From NCBI GenBank assembly GCA_017642895.1, contig JAEPON010000015.1, forward strand, positions 34,252 through 98,251: DNA of 64,000 nucleotides. Direction: 5' to 3'. Numbering within the stretch: the stretch's first letter is position 1; every line of letters starts with the position of its first letter. This DNA is from Roseitalea sp. GTDB lineage: Bacteria > Pseudomonadota > Alphaproteobacteria > Rhizobiales > Rhizobiaceae. This document shows, in pieces, positions 52,081 to 63,008 of the stretch. The position numbers were made by a program, and so were the translations under genes. A model generated the notes under the pieces. It was not told the origin of the DNA. It worked only from the letters and a program-made list of their open reading frames with translations, and ran no database searches.

Positions 52081-53391
52081 TCAGCCATCGCCGCTGCGCT
52101 CGGCGCGCAGCTTTGCCCAATAATCGAGCCGCTTTGCGATCTCGCGCTCAAAACCGCGCTCGACGGGCTCGTAGAAGCGCTTGCGGCCCATCTCGGGCGG
52201 GAAATAGTCCTGGCCGGAAAAGGCGTCGGGCTGGTCGTGGTCGTACTGGTAGCCGGCGCCATAGCCTTCTGCACCCATCAGCTTGGTCGGCGCGTTGAGG
52301 ATGTGTTTGGGCGGCAGCAGCGAACCATGTTCTTTTGCGGTACGCCATGCGCCTTTCATCGCGGTATAGAGCGCGTTGGATTTGGGCGCGGTCGCAAGAT
52401 AGACGCAAGCCTGCGCCAGAGCGAGTTCACCCTCGGGCGAGCCCAGATAATCATAGGCGTCCTTGGCCGCCAGCGCGACGGTGAGCGCCTGCGGGTCGGC
52501 GAGCCCGATGTCTTCCGAGGCCATGCGCACCATGCGGCGGCCCAGATAGAGCGGGTTTTCGCCCGCATCGAGCATGCGCGCCAGATAGTAGAGCGCCGCA
52601 TCGGGGTCGGAGCCGCGCACCGCCTTGTGCAGGGCCGAGATCAGATTGTAGTGGCCGTCCTGGCCCTTGTCATAGACCGGCGCACGCCGCTGCAGCACCG
52701 CGCGCAGCCCGTCGCCGTCAAACAGGTCTTCGTCGCGCGCCACACGCCACACTTCCTCGGCCAGCGTCAAAACGGCCCGGCCATCACCGTCGGCCATGCC
52801 GACCAGCATCGACCGGGCTTCATCGTCGACCGGCAGCGTCCCGCCGGTTTCGCGTTCGGCCCGCTCGAGCAGTGCGGCGAGCGCATCACCGTCCAGCCGT
52901 TTGAGTGTGAGGACGCGGGCGCGGGACAAAAGCGCCGCGTTGAGTTCAAAGGACGGGTTTTCCGTGGTCGCGCCGATCAGCGTGATCGTGCCGTCTTCCA
53001 TGACGGGCAGAAAACTGTCCTGCTGGGCGCGGTTGAAGCGATGGATCTCGTCGACAAAGAGCAGCGTCGGCAGCCCGTCGCGCCGGCGCACGCGCGCGGC
53101 CTCGAACACTTTCTTGAGATCGGCGACACCGGAGAAGATTGCCGAAAGTTGCTCGAAATGCTGGCCGGCGTCGGCGGCGATCAGCCGGGCGAGCGTCGTC
53201 TTGCCCGTGCCCGGCGGACCCCAAAGGATCAGGCTGCCGAGCGAACCAGAGGCCAGCATGCGGGTGACGACGCCGTCCGGTCCGGTCAGATGGTCCTGGC
53301 CGACGATCTCTCCGAGCGCTTTGGGCCGTAAGCGGTCGGCCAGCGGCCTGTTGGCTGCTTCCTCGGCGACGCTGTCGAAGAGCGACGCCAT
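52081..53391 (-). CDS. rarA: Replication-associated recombination protein RarA (MgsA)
   Basis: A 436-residue AAA+ ATPase that acts at stalled forks. Walker A GPPGTGKTT is at 58-66 and Walker B is LLFVDEIHRFNRAQQDSFLPV. The sensor region TTENPSFELNAALLSRARV and the C-terminal MgsA/tetramer domain with ASEDIGLADPQAL and HILNAPTKLMGAEGYG are typical. Its ATG shares one base with the stop of the HtrA protease gene (TGATG), a common coupled pair in rhizobia. Confidence 0.96.
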   Translation of the reverse strand: MASLFDSVAEEAANRPLADRLRPKALGEIVGQDHLTGPDGVVTRMLASGSLGSLILWGPPGTGKTTLARLIAADAGQHFEQLSAIFSGVADLKKVFEAARVRRRDGLPTLLFVDEIHRFNRAQQDSFLPVMEDGTITLIGATTENPSFELNAALLSRARVLTLKRLDGDALAALLERAERETGGTLPVDDEARSMLVGMADGDGRAVLTLAEEVWRVARDEDLFDGDGLRAVLQRRAPVYDKGQDGHYNLISALHKAVRGSDPDAALYYLARMLDAGENPLYLGRRMVRMASEDIGLADPQALTVALAAKDAYDYLGSPEGELALAQACVYLATAPKSNALYTAMKGAWRTAKEHGSLLPPKHILNAPTKLMGAEGYGAGYQYDHDQPDAFSGQDYFPPEMGRKRFYEPVERGFEREIAKRLDYWAKLRAERSGDG

Positions 53392-54872
53392 CAGAACCGC
53401 AGAAACTGGTTGATCGTCCGGCCTTGCCGGTTCAGCGTGAAGCGCCATGAGCGCCCGCCGCTGTCGGCCAGACGGACAACGTCCTCGACCGTTGCGATCG
53501 GCCGGCCATTGACCGCAACGATGACATCGCCGGGGCGCAGGCCGGCGCGCAATGCCGGCGCGCCGCGCTCGATCTGCGTCACCACCACGCCATCGCCACG
53601 CCCCGGCAGGTTGAGACGCTGGCGCAAGCGCGGCGACAGGTTGGCGACGACCGCGCCGGCAAAGGGCGATGCGCCCTTGATCAGCGTTTCCTGTGCAGGG
53701 CGGGTTTCAGGCGGGCGGGCCAGAACGATCTCGACGGCGCGTTCGCGCCCGCGCGACAGGATGGTCAGCGCCGTCGTGCTGCCGGGGCCGATGGTCGCCA
53801 GCCGGTAGCCGAGCGCGTCGGGGTGTTCGACCGCGGCGCCATCGATGGCCAAAACCACATCGCCGGCACGCAGGCCCGCCGCGCCCGCCGGCCCGTCCGG
53901 ATCGACATCGATGACAAGCGCGCCCAGTGGCCTGTCGAGACCAAGGCTCTCGGCGATCTGCGGCGTGACGGGCTGGAAATCGGCACCGAGATAGGGCCGC
54001 TCGAATGCGTCGGCCCCACCACGCGCCTGTGCGACGACGGCGGCGACCATGTTGGATGGAATGGCAAAACCGATGCCGTTCGAGCCGCCCGAGCGCGAGA
54101 AGATCGCCGTGTTGATGCCGACCAGCCGGCCCTGCATGTCGATCAACGCGCCGCCGGAATTGCCCGGATTGATGGCCGCGTCGGTCTGGATGAAGAAGCC
54201 GAAGTCGGCAACGCCGACGCGGGTTCTGGCAAGCGCGGAGACGATGCCCGAGGTGATCGTCTGGCCGACGCCGAACGGATTGCCGATCGCCAGAACCAGG
54301 TCGCCGGTCAGAAGCTGGTCCGAGTTCCCGAAGGCCAGCGCGGGAAAGCTCTCATCGGTGTCCAGACGCAAGACGGCCAGATCGGCGCGCTCGTCACGCA
54401 GCACGACTTCGGAGTCGAACTCGCGCCCGTCGGCCAGCGCGACACGCACCTCGTCAGCGCCGGAAATGACATGATTGTTGGTGACGACAAGGCCGTCCCC
54501 GTCGACGATCACGCCCGAGCCGAGCGAGGACTGCCCGCGCGGCGGGCCGGAAAACTGGTTGCCGAAGAACTGCTCGAAGAACGGGTCGCCCGCAAAGGGC
54601 GAGCGCTGCTGGACGCGCCGCGCAGCATAGACATTGACCACCGAGGGCGCGGTCTGTTGCACGAGCGGTGCAAAGGAGAGTTGCATCTCGGCCGCGCCAA
54701 GCGGCACGCGGCGTGCGGTGTCGTCACCGGTCGCCGGCGCCTGTGCCTCGCCGCCGCCAAGCCCGCGCAAAAGGTCCCGCAGCGCGCTGCCGCTGTCCTG
54801 CGCCACGGCACCGGCGGCAAGCATGAAGAGCCCCAGGACCGCCACGCCGAAGATGGCCATTGATCTTTTCAT
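53391..54872 (-). CDS. DegQ/HtrA-family periplasmic serine protease
   Basis: A 493-residue envelope protease and chaperone. The signal peptide is about 1-25 (AIFGVAVLGLFMLAAGAVAQ). The trypsin-like domain has triad His134 (TNNHVISGADE), Asp164 (ERADLAVLRL) and Ser239 (NPGNSGGALID). Two PDZ domains follow, at about 290-380 and 400-490 (AGLRAGDVVLAIDG; AGLRPGDVIVAVNG). ATG 54872 gives a correct signal peptide; upstream extension to 55061 is not protein-like. It is coupled to rarA. DegP, DegQ or DegS type cannot be separated by sequence alone, though two PDZ domains exclude DegS. Confidence 0.93.
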   Translation of the reverse strand: MKRSMAIFGVAVLGLFMLAAGAVAQDSGSALRDLLRGLGGGEAQAPATGDDTARRVPLGAAEMQLSFAPLVQQTAPSVVNVYAARRVQQRSPFAGDPFFEQFFGNQFSGPPRGQSSLGSGVIVDGDGLVVTNNHVISGADEVRVALADGREFDSEVVLRDERADLAVLRLDTDESFPALAFGNSDQLLTGDLVLAIGNPFGVGQTITSGIVSALARTRVGVADFGFFIQTDAAINPGNSGGALIDMQGRLVGINTAIFSRSGGSNGIGFAIPSNMVAAVVAQARGGADAFERPYLGADFQPVTPQIAESLGLDRPLGALVIDVDPDGPAGAAGLRAGDVVLAIDGAAVEHPDALGYRLATIGPGSTTALTILSRGRERAVEIVLARPPETRPAQETLIKGASPFAGAVVANLSPRLRQRLNLPGRGDGVVVTQIERGAPALRAGLRPGDVIVAVNGRPIATVEDVVRLADSGGRSWRFTLNRQGRTINQFLRF

Positions 54873-54990
54873 CGCCCTTGCCTTCCGTGCCCGAAATCCG
54901 CTGAGTCGCCGGCTCACAGTGCTACCACAAAGGCGGCTGAAATGGGGAACGGCCAACGCCGGCCACAGGCCGGCCCGCCCGGTTCGGCAA

Positions 54991-55028
54991 AGCAAAAGAA
55001 AGGGAGCCGCGCCAGATGGCGAGCTCCC
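54991..55028 (-). terminator. Intrinsic terminator after rplQ
   Basis: GGGAGC (55002-55007) pairs with GCTCCC (55023-55028), with an inner CGCC/GGCG stem and AGAT loop. On the minus strand it runs into TTTCTTTTGCT. It ends the alpha operon about 70 bases after rplQ. Confidence 0.8.
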
Positions 55029-55098
55029 GAGCCCAGTCGACTGATGTGGCGCTCCCGTCATGCGGGCGGCGCCATCTTCTTATGGGTATGAGGGCCGG

Positions 55099-55530
55099 TT
55101 ATGCGGCCGCTTCGGCTTCGGCGGCTTCCTCGGCCTCAAGGCGCGCACGGTCGGCCGCGCCCCTGGCGTCGACATCCCGGTCGACAAATTCGATGACCGC
55201 CATCGGCGCCGAATCGCCATGGCGGAAACCGGCCTTCATGATCCGCAGATAGCCGCCATTGCGGTCGGCATAGCGCGGCGCGATGTCGGCGAACAGCTTG
55301 CGCGTCTGCGTCTCGTCCTGGATCTGCGAGGCGACCTGGCGGCGCGCATGCAGATCACCGCGCTTGCCAAGCGTGACGAGCTTTTCGACGATCGGACGCA
55401 GTTCCTTGGCCTTGGGCAGGGTCGTGACGATCTGCTCATGCTCGATGAGCGAGGCGGCCATGTTGGCGAACATCGCCTTGCGGTGGCTCGATGTACGGTT
55501 CAGCTTGCGGCCTTGCTTGCGGTGGCGCAT
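55099..55530 (-). CDS. rplQ: 50S ribosomal protein L17
   Basis: A 143-residue large-subunit protein. The start is [25 protein letters not shown], abbreviated [20 protein letters not shown], with the family block [20 protein letters not shown]. The C-terminal 20 residues are an Ala/Glu-rich tail typical of alphaproteobacteria. It is the last gene of the alpha operon, 44 bases after rpoA, with a terminator downstream. Confidence 0.97.
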   Translation of the reverse strand: MRHRKQGRKLNRTSSHRKAMFANMAASLIEHEQIVTTLPKAKELRPIVEKLVTLGKRGDLHARRQVASQIQDETQTRKLFADIAPRYADRNGGYLRIMKAGFRHGDSAPMAVIEFVDRDVDARGAADRARLEAEEAAEAEAAA

Positions 55531-55574
55531 CAGCCTTCTCCTCGGGTTTCCGGCCTCGGATGCCGGCGCGTTGG

Positions 55575-56582
55575 TTAGTAGTGGTCTTCGTAGCGTTTGG
55601 CGAGATCTTCAATGTTCTCCGGCGGCCATGCGGGCACTTCCATGCCCAGATGCAGGCCCATGGAGGCGAGCACTTCCTTGATCTCGTTGAGCGACTTGCG
55701 GCCGAAGTTCGGCGTGCGCAGCATCTCGCCCTCGGTCTTCTGGATCAAATCGCCGATATAGACGATGTTGTCGTTCTTCAGGCAGTTGGCAGACCGCACC
55801 GACAGTTCCAGTTCGTCGACCTTCTTGAGCAGCGCCGGGTTGAAGGCAAGCTCCTGCACCTGCTCTTCGGCGGCTTCGCGCTCGGGCTCCTCGAAATTGA
55901 CGAAGACGCCAAGCTGGTCCTGCAGGATGCGCGCGGCATAGGCGACCGCGTCCTCGCCCGACAGCGTGCCGTCGGTCTCGACGTTCATGGTCAGCTTGTC
56001 ATAATCGAGAACCTGGCCCTCGCGGGTGTTCTCGACCTTGTAGGAGACCTTGCGCACCGGCGAATAAAGGCTGTCGACCGGGATAAGGCCGATCGGCGCG
56101 TCCTCGGCGCGGTTGCGGTCGGCGGGCACATAGCCCTTGCCGGCGTCGACCGTGAATTCCATGCGGATTTCGGCGCCTTCATCGAGCGTGCACAGCACGT
56201 GGTCGGGGTTCAGCACCTCGACATCGCCGACGGTCTGGATGTCGCCGGCGGTCACGGTGCCCGGACCCTGCTTGCGGACAACCATGCGCTTGGGGCCGTC
56301 GCCTTCCATGCGGATGGCGATTTCCTTGATGTTGAGGATGATGTCGGTGACGTCTTCGCGCACACCGGCAATCGACGAGAATTCATGCAGGACACCGTCG
56401 ATCTGCACGGCGGTGACGGCGGCACCGCGCAACGAGGACAGCAAAACACGGCGCAGCGCGTTGCCGAGCGTCAGGCCGAAGCCGCGCTCGAGCGGCTCGA
56501 CCACGAGCGCGATCTTGTTGCCCGAGCCCTTGAACTCGACCTTGTTGGGCTTGATCAGTTCCTGCCAATTCTTCTGTATCAC
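55575..56582 (-). CDS. rpoA: RNA polymerase alpha subunit
   Basis: A 335-residue subunit that scaffolds RNA polymerase assembly. The N-terminal assembly domain shows [28 protein letters not shown] (core [20 protein letters not shown]). The C-terminal DNA-binding domain from about 250 has [22 protein letters not shown], then [25 protein letters not shown] (core [17 protein letters not shown]). Standard length and neighbours rpsK and rplQ support the call. Confidence 0.98.
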   Translation of the reverse strand: MIQKNWQELIKPNKVEFKGSGNKIALVVEPLERGFGLTLGNALRRVLLSSLRGAAVTAVQIDGVLHEFSSIAGVREDVTDIILNIKEIAIRMEGDGPKRMVVRKQGPGTVTAGDIQTVGDVEVLNPDHVLCTLDEGAEIRMEFTVDAGKGYVPADRNRAEDAPIGLIPVDSLYSPVRKVSYKVENTREGQVLDYDKLTMNVETDGTLSGEDAVAYAARILQDQLGVFVNFEEPEREAAEEQVQELAFNPALLKKVDELELSVRSANCLKNDNIVYIGDLIQKTEGEMLRTPNFGRKSLNEIKEVLASMGLHLGMEVPAWPPENIEDLAKRYEDHY

Positions 56583-56681
56583 GGCGTCTTCCTTCAGCTA
56601 GCCTGCCACCATCCATTCGTGGCAACAGCTTCTTCCACGGCCGGCGGAGGATTGGCGCCGACCGGACGGACAATGGATGCG

Positions 56682-57071
56682 TTACACGCGGCGGCGCTTG
56701 CGCGGCCGGCAACCATTGTGCGGAATGGGGGTGACATCCCTGATCGAGGTGATGGTGAAGCCGGCGGCCTGCAAGGCACGCAACGCCGATTCACGGCCCG
56801 AACCGGGGCCACACACTTCGACCTCAAGCGATTTCATGCCATGTTCCTGGGCCTTGCGGGCGCAATCCTCGGCGGCAACCTGTGCCGCAAACGGGGTCGA
56901 TTTGCGCGAGCCCTTGAAGCCCTGCATGCCCGCCGACGACCAGGCAATCGCATTGCCCTGCGCGTCGGTGATGGTGATCATGGTGTTGTTGAATGTCGAA
57001 TTCACGTGGGCGATGCCCGACATGATGTTCTTGCGCTCGCGGCGGCGAACGCGGGTGGCTTCTTTTGCCAT
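56682..57071 (-). CDS. rpsK: 30S ribosomal protein S11
   Basis: A 129-residue platform protein of the 30S subunit. Motifs include [22 protein letters not shown] (core [19 protein letters not shown]), [21 protein letters not shown] and the C-terminal [22 protein letters not shown] (core [18 protein letters not shown]). It lies between rpsM and rpoA in the alpha operon, with a 99-base gap before rpoA. Confidence 0.98.
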   Translation of the reverse strand: MAKEATRVRRRERKNIMSGIAHVNSTFNNTMITITDAQGNAIAWSSAGMQGFKGSRKSTPFAAQVAAEDCARKAQEHGMKSLEVEVCGPGSGRESALRALQAAGFTITSIRDVTPIPHNGCRPRKRRRV

Positions 57072-57205
57072 CTTTGGTCCTTCGATCTCTGCACCGCCGT
57101 AATGCCAGCGGCTCCACCTGAAAGCGGGTCGTTGTTCGTTTGTCGTCAGTCGTGAAAGGCGATTGCGCGCTACGACCAGCGACCGACGAAATCCGACCGA
57201 CTAAA

Positions 57206-57574
57206 CTACTTTTTCTTGCCGGCAATCGCCTTGGCCGGACCCTTGCGGGTGCGGGCATTGGTGTGCGTGCGCTGGCCGCGCACCGGCAGGTTGCGGCGAT
57301 GGCGCAGGCCGCGATAGCAGCCCAGATCCATCAGACGCTTGACGTTCATCGAGGTCTCGCGGCGCAGGTCACCTTCGACGCGATAGTCGCGGTCGATGGT
57401 TTCGCGAACCGCCAGAACCTCGGCGTCGGTCAGTTCATTGACGCGGCGGGACGGGTCGATATTGTTCTTCTCGACGATTTCCTGCGCGAATTTCGAGCCG
57501 ATCCCGTGAATATATTGCAGCGCGATGACGACGCGCTTGCCTGTCGGGATGTTGACGCCAGCGATACGAGCCAC
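57206..57574 (-). CDS. rpsM: 30S ribosomal protein S13
   Basis: A 122-residue head protein of the 30S subunit. It begins [26 protein letters not shown], abbreviated [15 protein letters not shown], with the helix-turn-helix-like central segment and basic tail [24 protein letters not shown] (core [14 protein letters not shown]). It is the first gene of the alpha operon; a 228-base gap separates it from adk and contains a candidate promoter. Confidence 0.98.
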   Translation of the reverse strand: MARIAGVNIPTGKRVVIALQYIHGIGSKFAQEIVEKNNIDPSRRVNELTDAEVLAVRETIDRDYRVEGDLRRETSMNVKRLMDLGCYRGLRHRRNLPVRGQRTHTNARTRKGPAKAIAGKKK

Positions 57575-57721
57575 GCGGCTTCTCCTTTGCTGCCCGGCGA
57601 ACCGGGTCTTTCAGTCCTGTCCGGGGATCCGGGATGTTCTTTTCTCGCCAGTCTCAAAACAAAAAGACCGGAGCGGGATGCCGCAGCCGACCTTTGTCAA
57701 TACGCTGGCTAGATCAGCGTG

Positions 57722-57750
57722 CATATCGGGGAATCGCGGTGGAATGTCAA
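57722..57750 (-). promoter_or_regulatory. Candidate promoter for rpsM-rpsK-rpoA-rplQ
   Basis: TTGACA (57750-57745 on the minus strand), a 17-base spacer and GATATG (57727-57722). The -35 box is perfect, the -10 moderate. It lies in the 228-base adk-rpsM gap and would give a leader of about 140 bases, where a CCCGG/CCGGG hairpin near the rpsM start may regulate translation. Confidence 0.45.
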
Positions 57751-57802
57751 CTCCCCGAAGCGATGTTTTTGCCGGCCCGGTGCGGGTGTCCGGCTGTGCC
57801 GC

Positions 57803-58387
57803 TCAAAGGCTGTCGAGCACCTTGGCGATCTGCTCGGTCACGCCCTCGATCGACGCCATTCCGTCGACAGGCCGCAGCTTGCCCTTGGCATGATAATAGC
57901 CGATCAGCGCGGCAGTCTTCTTGTAATATTCGCGCAGGCGCTCATCGAACACTTCCGGATTGTCGTCCTTGCGCACCGGCTGGCCGGCGGCGGCCGCGTC
58001 CTCGGCCCGCTTGACGATTCGCCCGACCAGCGCCTTGTCGTCGACGGTCAGTTCGATGACCGCATCGAGCGCGATGCCCTTGGCCTCCATCATCGCCTCG
58101 ACCGCGTCGGCCTGGGCGAGTGTGCGGGGATAGCCGTCAAGGATGAAGCCGCCGGCGCAATCGGGTTCGTCGATGCGGTCGGAGACGATTGCATTGACGA
58201 TGTCGTCGGAGACCAGTTCGCCCGCCTCCATGATCGCCTTGGCGCGCAGGCCGACCTCGGTGCCCGCGGCAACCGCGGCACGCAGCATGTCACCCGTCGA
58301 CAGTTGCGGAACGCCGTGGCGGTCGACCAGCCGTTGCGCCTGGGTTCCCTTGCCCGCGCCAGGCGGGCCCAACAAAATCAGTCTCAT
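57803..58387 (-). CDS. adk: Adenylate kinase (short type)
   Basis: A 194-residue enzyme catalysing ATP + AMP to 2 ADP. The P-loop [10 protein letters not shown] lies at 7-16 and the AMP-binding region ends in [15 protein letters not shown]. The short lid between about 120 and 150 lacks zinc cysteines, as in other short-form adenylate kinases. The start overlaps the secY stop by four bases (ATGA), so its translation is tied to secY in the spc operon. Confidence 0.97.
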   Translation of the reverse strand: MRLILLGPPGAGKGTQAQRLVDRHGVPQLSTGDMLRAAVAAGTEVGLRAKAIMEAGELVSDDIVNAIVSDRIDEPDCAGGFILDGYPRTLAQADAVEAMMEAKGIALDAVIELTVDDKALVGRIVKRAEDAAAAGQPVRKDDNPEVFDERLREYYKKTAALIGYYHAKGKLRPVDGMASIEGVTEQIAKVLDSL

Positions 58388-59724
58388 CGGCGCTTCTTCC
58401 CCCCGCGCAGCTTGGATTTCTTGATCAAGCCTTCATACTGGTGCGCGATGAGATGTCCTTGCACCTGCGCGACCGTGTCGAGCGTCACGCTGACCACGAT
58501 CAGCAGCGACGTGCCGCCGAGATAGAACGGCACGCCCGTGCCCGCTATTAGAAATTCGGGTAACAGACAGACCAGGACCAGATAGATCGCGCCGACCACG
58601 GTGATTCGCGTCAGCACGAAGTCGATATATTCGGCGGTGCGCTGGCCCGGACGGATGCCCGGAATGAAGCCCGAATGGTTCTTCAGATTGTCGGCCGTGT
58701 CCTGCGGATTGAAGACGATCGCCGTGTAGAAAAAGGCGAAGAACGCGATCATCGAGGCATAAAAGACCATATAGAGCGGCTGGCCGTGGCCGAGCGCGGC
58801 GAGAATGGCGGTTCCCCATTCAGGCAGGTCGCGCGTGTCCGAGAAACCGGCGAGCGTTGCCGGCAGCAGCAGCAGGGACGACGCGAAGATCGGCGGGATC
58901 ACGCCGGCCGTGTTGAGCTTGAGCGGCAGGTGCGAGGTGTCGCCCTGGAACATGCGGTTGCCGACCTGGCGCTTGGGATACTGGATCAACAGCCGCCGCT
59001 GCGCGCGTTCGACAAAGACGATCAGGGCGATCACCGCGATCGCCAGAAGGATGATCGTGACGATGAAGACCGTCGACATGGCGCCGGTGCGGCCCAGTTC
59101 CAGCGTGCCGGCGACGGCGCCGGGCAGGCCGGCCACGATGCCGGCAAAAATGATCAGCGAGACGCCATTGCCGATGCCGCGCGCGGTGATCTGCTCGCCG
59201 AGCCACAAAAGGAACATGGTGCCGCCGACCAGCGTGATGACGGTCGAGATACGGAAGAACCAGCCCGGATCGGCGACGATGTTGGCGCCGCTCTCAAGTC
59301 CCACCGCAATGCCGTAGGATTGCAGCGTCGCCAGCAACACCGTCAGATAGCGTGTATACTGGTTGATGACCTTGCGGCCCTGCTCGCCCTCTTTCTTGAG
59401 CTGTTCGAGCGTCGGAATGACCGACGTCATCAGCTGCACGGCGATCGAGGCCGAGATGTAGGGCATGATGCCGAGCGCGAAAACGGCCATGCGTTCGACC
59501 GCGCCGCCGGTGAACATGTTGAACATGCCCAGAATGCCGCCCGCCTGGTTGGCGAAGGCCTGGGCATAGGCATCCATGTTAAGGCCCGGAATGGGGATGT
59601 AGGTGCCCAACCGATAGACGAGCAGGACGCCAAGCGTGAACCAGATGCGGTTCTTCAGCTCGGTGGCCTTGGCAAATGCGCCGAAATTGAGGTTTGCAGC
59701 CAGCTGTTCAGCAGCAGATGCCAT
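58384..59724 (-). CDS. secY: Preprotein translocase subunit SecY
   Basis: A 446-residue ten-helix channel of the Sec translocon. Landmarks are [16 protein letters not shown] near the N-terminus, [20 protein letters not shown] (core [13 protein letters not shown]), the plug and helix 2 region, and the cytoplasmic loop [17 protein letters not shown]. The C-terminal segment ends [15 protein letters not shown] 154-base gap separates it from rplO, larger than others in the operon. Confidence 0.98.
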   Translation of the reverse strand: MASAAEQLAANLNFGAFAKATELKNRIWFTLGVLLVYRLGTYIPIPGLNMDAYAQAFANQAGGILGMFNMFTGGAVERMAVFALGIMPYISASIAVQLMTSVIPTLEQLKKEGEQGRKVINQYTRYLTVLLATLQSYGIAVGLESGANIVADPGWFFRISTVITLVGGTMFLLWLGEQITARGIGNGVSLIIFAGIVAGLPGAVAGTLELGRTGAMSTVFIVTIILLAIAVIALIVFVERAQRRLLIQYPKRQVGNRMFQGDTSHLPLKLNTAGVIPPIFASSLLLLPATLAGFSDTRDLPEWGTAILAALGHGQPLYMVFYASMIAFFAFFYTAIVFNPQDTADNLKNHSGFIPGIRPGQRTAEYIDFVLTRITVVGAIYLVLVCLLPEFLIAGTGVPFYLGGTSLLIVVSVTLDTVAQVQGHLIAHQYEGLIKKSKLRGGKKRR

Positions 59725-59878
59725 GGACAGTCTCCGTCTTGGGACGCGTTCGCCGAAGGTCGGGCGCCGCGCTCGCGGGTCTGGTCGCAGATAGGCGCTG
59801 GCCCTTGGGGGCGCAAGTCAATTTTGAGGCCGCACGGGTCGCGGCGGCCTCAAGAAGCTGTGTTGACCGAACGCCGAC

Positions 59879-60361
59879 TTATTCGGCGTCGGCCTTGGCC
59901 TTGGGCGCCAGGATCGTCACCGATCCGCCGGCCTTTTCGATCTTGGCGACCGCGGCCTTGGAGGCACCGGCGACTTCCAGCGAAAACTTGGTCTTGGCCT
60001 CGCCATCGGCCAGCACCCGCACGCCGTCCTTGGCGCGGCGCAGCACGCCGGCCTCGACCAACGCTTCCGCCGTCACCGGCTTTTTGGCGTCCAGCTTCTT
60101 GGCCTCGACCGCCTGTTCGAGCCGGGCGATTGACACGATGTTGTAGTCGGTCGGGAACGGGTTGGTGAAGCCGCGCTTGGGCAGGCGCCGGTAGATCGGC
60201 ATCTGGCCGCCTTCATAGCCGTTGATCGACACGCCCGAGCGGGACTTCTGACCCTTGACGCCACGGCCGCCGGTCTTGCCCTTGCCCGAGCCGATGCCAC
60301 GGCCGACGCGGGTGCGCGACTTGCGCGCGCCGTCATTGTCACGCAGTTCGTTGAGTTTCAT
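59879..60361 (-). CDS. rplO: 50S ribosomal protein L15
   Basis: A 160-residue protein beginning [26 protein letters not shown], abbreviated [20 protein letters not shown], with a glycine-rich extended N-terminal arm that enters the 23S rRNA core. The C-terminal globular part includes [25 protein letters not shown] (core [17 protein letters not shown]). It follows rpmD by 15 bases. Confidence 0.98.
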   Translation of the reverse strand: MKLNELRDNDGARKSRTRVGRGIGSGKGKTGGRGVKGQKSRSGVSINGYEGGQMPIYRRLPKRGFTNPFPTDYNIVSIARLEQAVEAKKLDAKKPVTAEALVEAGVLRRAKDGVRVLADGEAKTKFSLEVAGASKAAVAKIEKAGGSVTILAPKAKADAE

Positions 60362-60376
60362 CGGTCAGCTCCCCGA

Positions 60377-60577
60377 TCAGCTTTCGTCCACAACGCGCAC
60401 CAGATGGTGCACCTTGCGGATCATGCCGCGCACAGCGGGCGTGTCTTCCAGCGTGCGGCGGCGGTGCATCTTGTTCAGGCCCAGCCCGATCAGCGTCTGG
60501 CGCTGTTCGGCGGGGCGGCGAATGGGGCTGCCGATCTGCTCGACGGTGATCGTTGCGCCCTTCTTGCTCTCAGCCAT
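60377..60577 (-). CDS. rpmD: 50S ribosomal protein L30
   Basis: A 66-residue protein with [28 protein letters not shown] (core [20 protein letters not shown]), the bacterial L30 pattern, and [16 protein letters not shown]. It is between rpsE and rplO as in other spc operons. Confidence 0.97.
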   Translation of the reverse strand: MAESKKGATITVEQIGSPIRRPAEQRQTLIGLGLNKMHRRRTLEDTPAVRGMIRKVHHLVRVVDES

Positions 60578-60627
60578 GATCCTTGTCCTTGCCAGGGCCC
60601 CTCGCCTTCCGGCGAGCGGCTGATGCC

Positions 60628-61206
60628 TTATTCTTCGGCGCCGATCAGCTCGCGGCGGCGCGCCTGGAGCGTCGAATGCTTGAGACCGCGCTGGGCGGCG
60701 ATGTCCTTGGGGTGCATCTGCCGCTTGAGCGCATCGAAGGTCGCCCGAACCATGTTGTAGGGGTTGGAAGACCCCAGCGATTTGGCGACGACATCCTGCA
60801 TGCCGACGGTCTCGAAGACCGCGCGCATCGGGCCGCCGGCGATGATGCCGGTACCGGCCGGCGCCGCGCGCAGCAGGACCTTGCCGGCGCCGTGACGGCC
60901 TTCGACGTCATGGTGCAGCGTGCGGCCCGAGCGTAGCGGCACGAAGATCATGTCGCGCTTGGCGCTTTCGGTGGCCTTGCGGATCGCCTCAGGCACTTCG
61001 CGTGCCTTGCCATGGCCGAAGCCGACGCGGCCCTTCTGGTCGCCGACGACGACGAGCGCGGCAAAGCCGAAACGGCGGCCGCCTTTCACCACTTTGGCCA
61101 CACGATTGATGTGAACCAGCTTGTCGACGAATTCGCTGTCTGCTTCGTCGCGATCACGCCGGCGGTCACGCCCGCGTCCACCGCGATCCTGGGGTTGTTG
61201 TGCCAT
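60628..61206 (-). CDS. rpsE: 30S ribosomal protein S5
   Basis: A 192-residue decoding-site fidelity protein. The N-terminal 25-residue charged extension ([20 protein letters not shown]) is common in alphaproteobacteria. The double-stranded RNA-binding half has [25 protein letters not shown] (core [20 protein letters not shown]) and the C-terminal half [19 protein letters not shown]. Confidence 0.98.
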   Translation of the reverse strand: MAQQPQDRGGRGRDRRRDRDEADSEFVDKLVHINRVAKVVKGGRRFGFAALVVVGDQKGRVGFGHGKAREVPEAIRKATESAKRDMIFVPLRSGRTLHHDVEGRHGAGKVLLRAAPAGTGIIAGGPMRAVFETVGMQDVVAKSLGSSNPYNMVRATFDALKRQMHPKDIAAQRGLKHSTLQARRRELIGAEE

Positions 61207-61307
61207 GTCCTTGTCCTTTGTTCTTTTCCGGTTCCAGGCAGTGATTGATGGTTTGGTCGCAGATCCGAACGGAAAGCGCCGCGCGCTCGCACCGGACCTG
61301 CACCGGC

Positions 61308-61670
61308 TTAAAAGTTCAGGCCGCCCTCGCGGGCCGCATCGGCCAGCGCCTTGACGCGGCCATGGAAGATGTAGGCGCCGCGGTCGAAGACCACCTCCTT
61401 GACGCCGGCCTTGGTGGCGCGCTCGGCGACGAGCTTGCCCACCGCTGCGGCGGCATCGGTGTCGGCGCCCGTCTTCAGCGCCTTTTTCAGATCGGCGTCG
61501 AGCGTCGATGCGGCGGCCAGCGTCTTGCCGGCGCTGTCATCGATGACCTGCGCGTAGATGTTCTTCGAAGACCGGTAGACGGACAGGCGCGGCCGGCCGT
61601 CCGAGACCTTCTTGAGCTGGCGGCGGACGCGTTGCGCTCGCTTGACCAGCGCCTGTTTGGAAGCTGCCAT
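61308..61670 (-). CDS. rplR: 50S ribosomal protein L18
   Basis: A 120-residue 5S rRNA-binding protein with [30 protein letters not shown] (core [20 protein letters not shown]) and terminal [26 protein letters not shown] (core [20 protein letters not shown]). A 101-base gap follows before rpsE. Confidence 0.98.
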   Translation of the reverse strand: MAASKQALVKRAQRVRRQLKKVSDGRPRLSVYRSSKNIYAQVIDDSAGKTLAAASTLDADLKKALKTGADTDAAAAVGKLVAERATKAGVKEVVFDRGAYIFHGRVKALADAAREGGLNF

Positions 61671-61682
61671 CGTTCCCGTTCC

Positions 61683-62216
61683 TTACTTCTTCTTGCCTTC
61701 TTTGCGGACGATCGTCTCTTCCGCATATTTGACGCCCTTGCCCTTATAGGGCTCCGGCGGACGGAACTTGCGGATCTCCGCGGCGACCTGGCCGAGCTGC
61801 TGCTTGTCGATGCCGTTGAGCACGATTTCGGTCGGCTTGGGCGTTGCCGCCGACACGCCCTGCGGCAGCTCATAGATCACGTCATGGCTGAAGCCCAGCG
61901 CAAGCTGCAGCTTGGAGCCCTGCATGGCGGCGCGATACCCCACACCATTGATTTCCAGCTTGCGCTCGAACCCGGTTTTGACGCCGGTCATGATGTTTTC
62001 GATCATGGTGCGCGACATGCCCCATTTGGCGCGCGCATCCTTGGTATCGCTGCGCGGGGTGATGTTGATCGAGCCTTCTTCCATCGCCACCAGCACTTCG
62101 TCATTGACCACATAGGACAACTCGCCCTTGGGGCCCTTGGCGGTGACGGTGTTGCCATCGACCGAGGCGGTGACGCCTTCGGGAATGGCAACCGGCTTTT
62201 TTCCGATACGAGACAT
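61683..62216 (-). CDS. rplF: 50S ribosomal protein L6
   Basis: A 177-residue two-domain protein near the factor-binding site. It begins [15 protein letters not shown], with [25 protein letters not shown] (core [20 protein letters not shown]) and the C-terminal [26 protein letters not shown] (core [15 protein letters not shown]). It is 12 bases ahead of rplR. Confidence 0.98.
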   Translation of the reverse strand: MSRIGKKPVAIPEGVTASVDGNTVTAKGPKGELSYVVNDEVLVAMEEGSINITPRSDTKDARAKWGMSRTMIENIMTGVKTGFERKLEINGVGYRAAMQGSKLQLALGFSHDVIYELPQGVSAATPKPTEIVLNGIDKQQLGQVAAEIRKFRPPEPYKGKGVKYAEETIVRKEGKKK

Positions 62217-62266
62217 TGTTCAATCCGTCCGTGTTCGTTCCGTCGGTTGGGTTGGTCCGGCGCGCG

Positions 62267-62665
62267 TCAGAAGACGCGGCACAGAAGCTCCCCACCGACA
62301 TTCTTTTCGCGAGCCTCGTGATCGGCCATCACGCCCTGCGGCGTCGACAGGATCGCGATGCCAAGGCCGTTGGCGACATGCTCGATCGACTTGACGCCGA
62401 CATAGACCCGGCGGCCGGGCTTGGACACGCGCTCGATCTTGCGGATCACCGGATCGCCTTCATAATATTTCAGTTCGATCTCGAACTCGGACTTGCCCGT
62501 GCCGTATTCGACCTGGGAATAGCCGCGAATATAGCCCTCGGACTGCAGCACATCGAGCACGCGCGCGCGCAGCTTGGAGGCCGGCGTGGAGATCGAGTTC
62601 TTGTGGCGATGCAAACCGTTGCGGATGCGGGTCAGCATATCGCCGACGGGATCAGAAACCGACAT
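62267..62665 (-). CDS. rpsH: 30S ribosomal protein S8
   Basis: A 132-residue 16S rRNA-binding protein and, in Escherichia coli, the regulator of spc operon translation. It shows [28 protein letters not shown] (core [20 protein letters not shown]) and the terminal block [25 protein letters not shown] (core [15 protein letters not shown]). Confidence 0.98.
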   Translation of the reverse strand: MSVSDPVGDMLTRIRNGLHRHKNSISTPASKLRARVLDVLQSEGYIRGYSQVEYGTGKSEFEIELKYYEGDPVIRKIERVSKPGRRVYVGVKSIEHVANGLGIAILSTPQGVMADHEAREKNVGGELLCRVF

Positions 62666-62677
62666 GACAGCCTCTCC

Positions 62678-62983
62678 TTACCAGCTCGACTTGACGACGC
62701 CGGGCACCCTGCCCAGCGAGCCCAGTTCGCGCAGCGCAATGCGCGACATCTTCAGTTTGCGGTAGTAGCCGCGCGGACGGCCCGAAACCTCGCACCGGTT
62801 GCGGATGCGCACCTTGGCCGAGTTGCGCGGCAGTTCGCTCAGCTTGAGCGTTGCGCGGAAACGCTCCTCGATCGGGCGCGAGCGATCCATCACGATCGCC
62901 TTGAGACCGGCGCGCTTTTCAGCATAGCGGTCGACCAGCTTGCGCCGGTGCTTGTTCTTTTCGACTGCGCTTACTTTTGCCAT
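62678..62983 (-). CDS. rpsN: 30S ribosomal protein S14 (long, zinc-free type)
   Basis: A 101-residue S14 of the long form without a zinc-binding CxxC pair. It begins [20 protein letters not shown] and ends in [19 protein letters not shown]. The [21 protein letters not shown] block matches S14. ATG 62983 gives the standard start; the in-frame upstream extension to 63079 overlaps rplE and is rejected. Confidence 0.97.
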   Translation of the reverse strand: MAKVSAVEKNKHRRKLVDRYAEKRAGLKAIVMDRSRPIEERFRATLKLSELPRNSAKVRIRNRCEVSGRPRGYYRKLKMSRIALRELGSLGRVPGVVKSSW

Positions 62984-63008
62984 CAGGCTTTCCTTTCTAC
63001 GCTCGCCG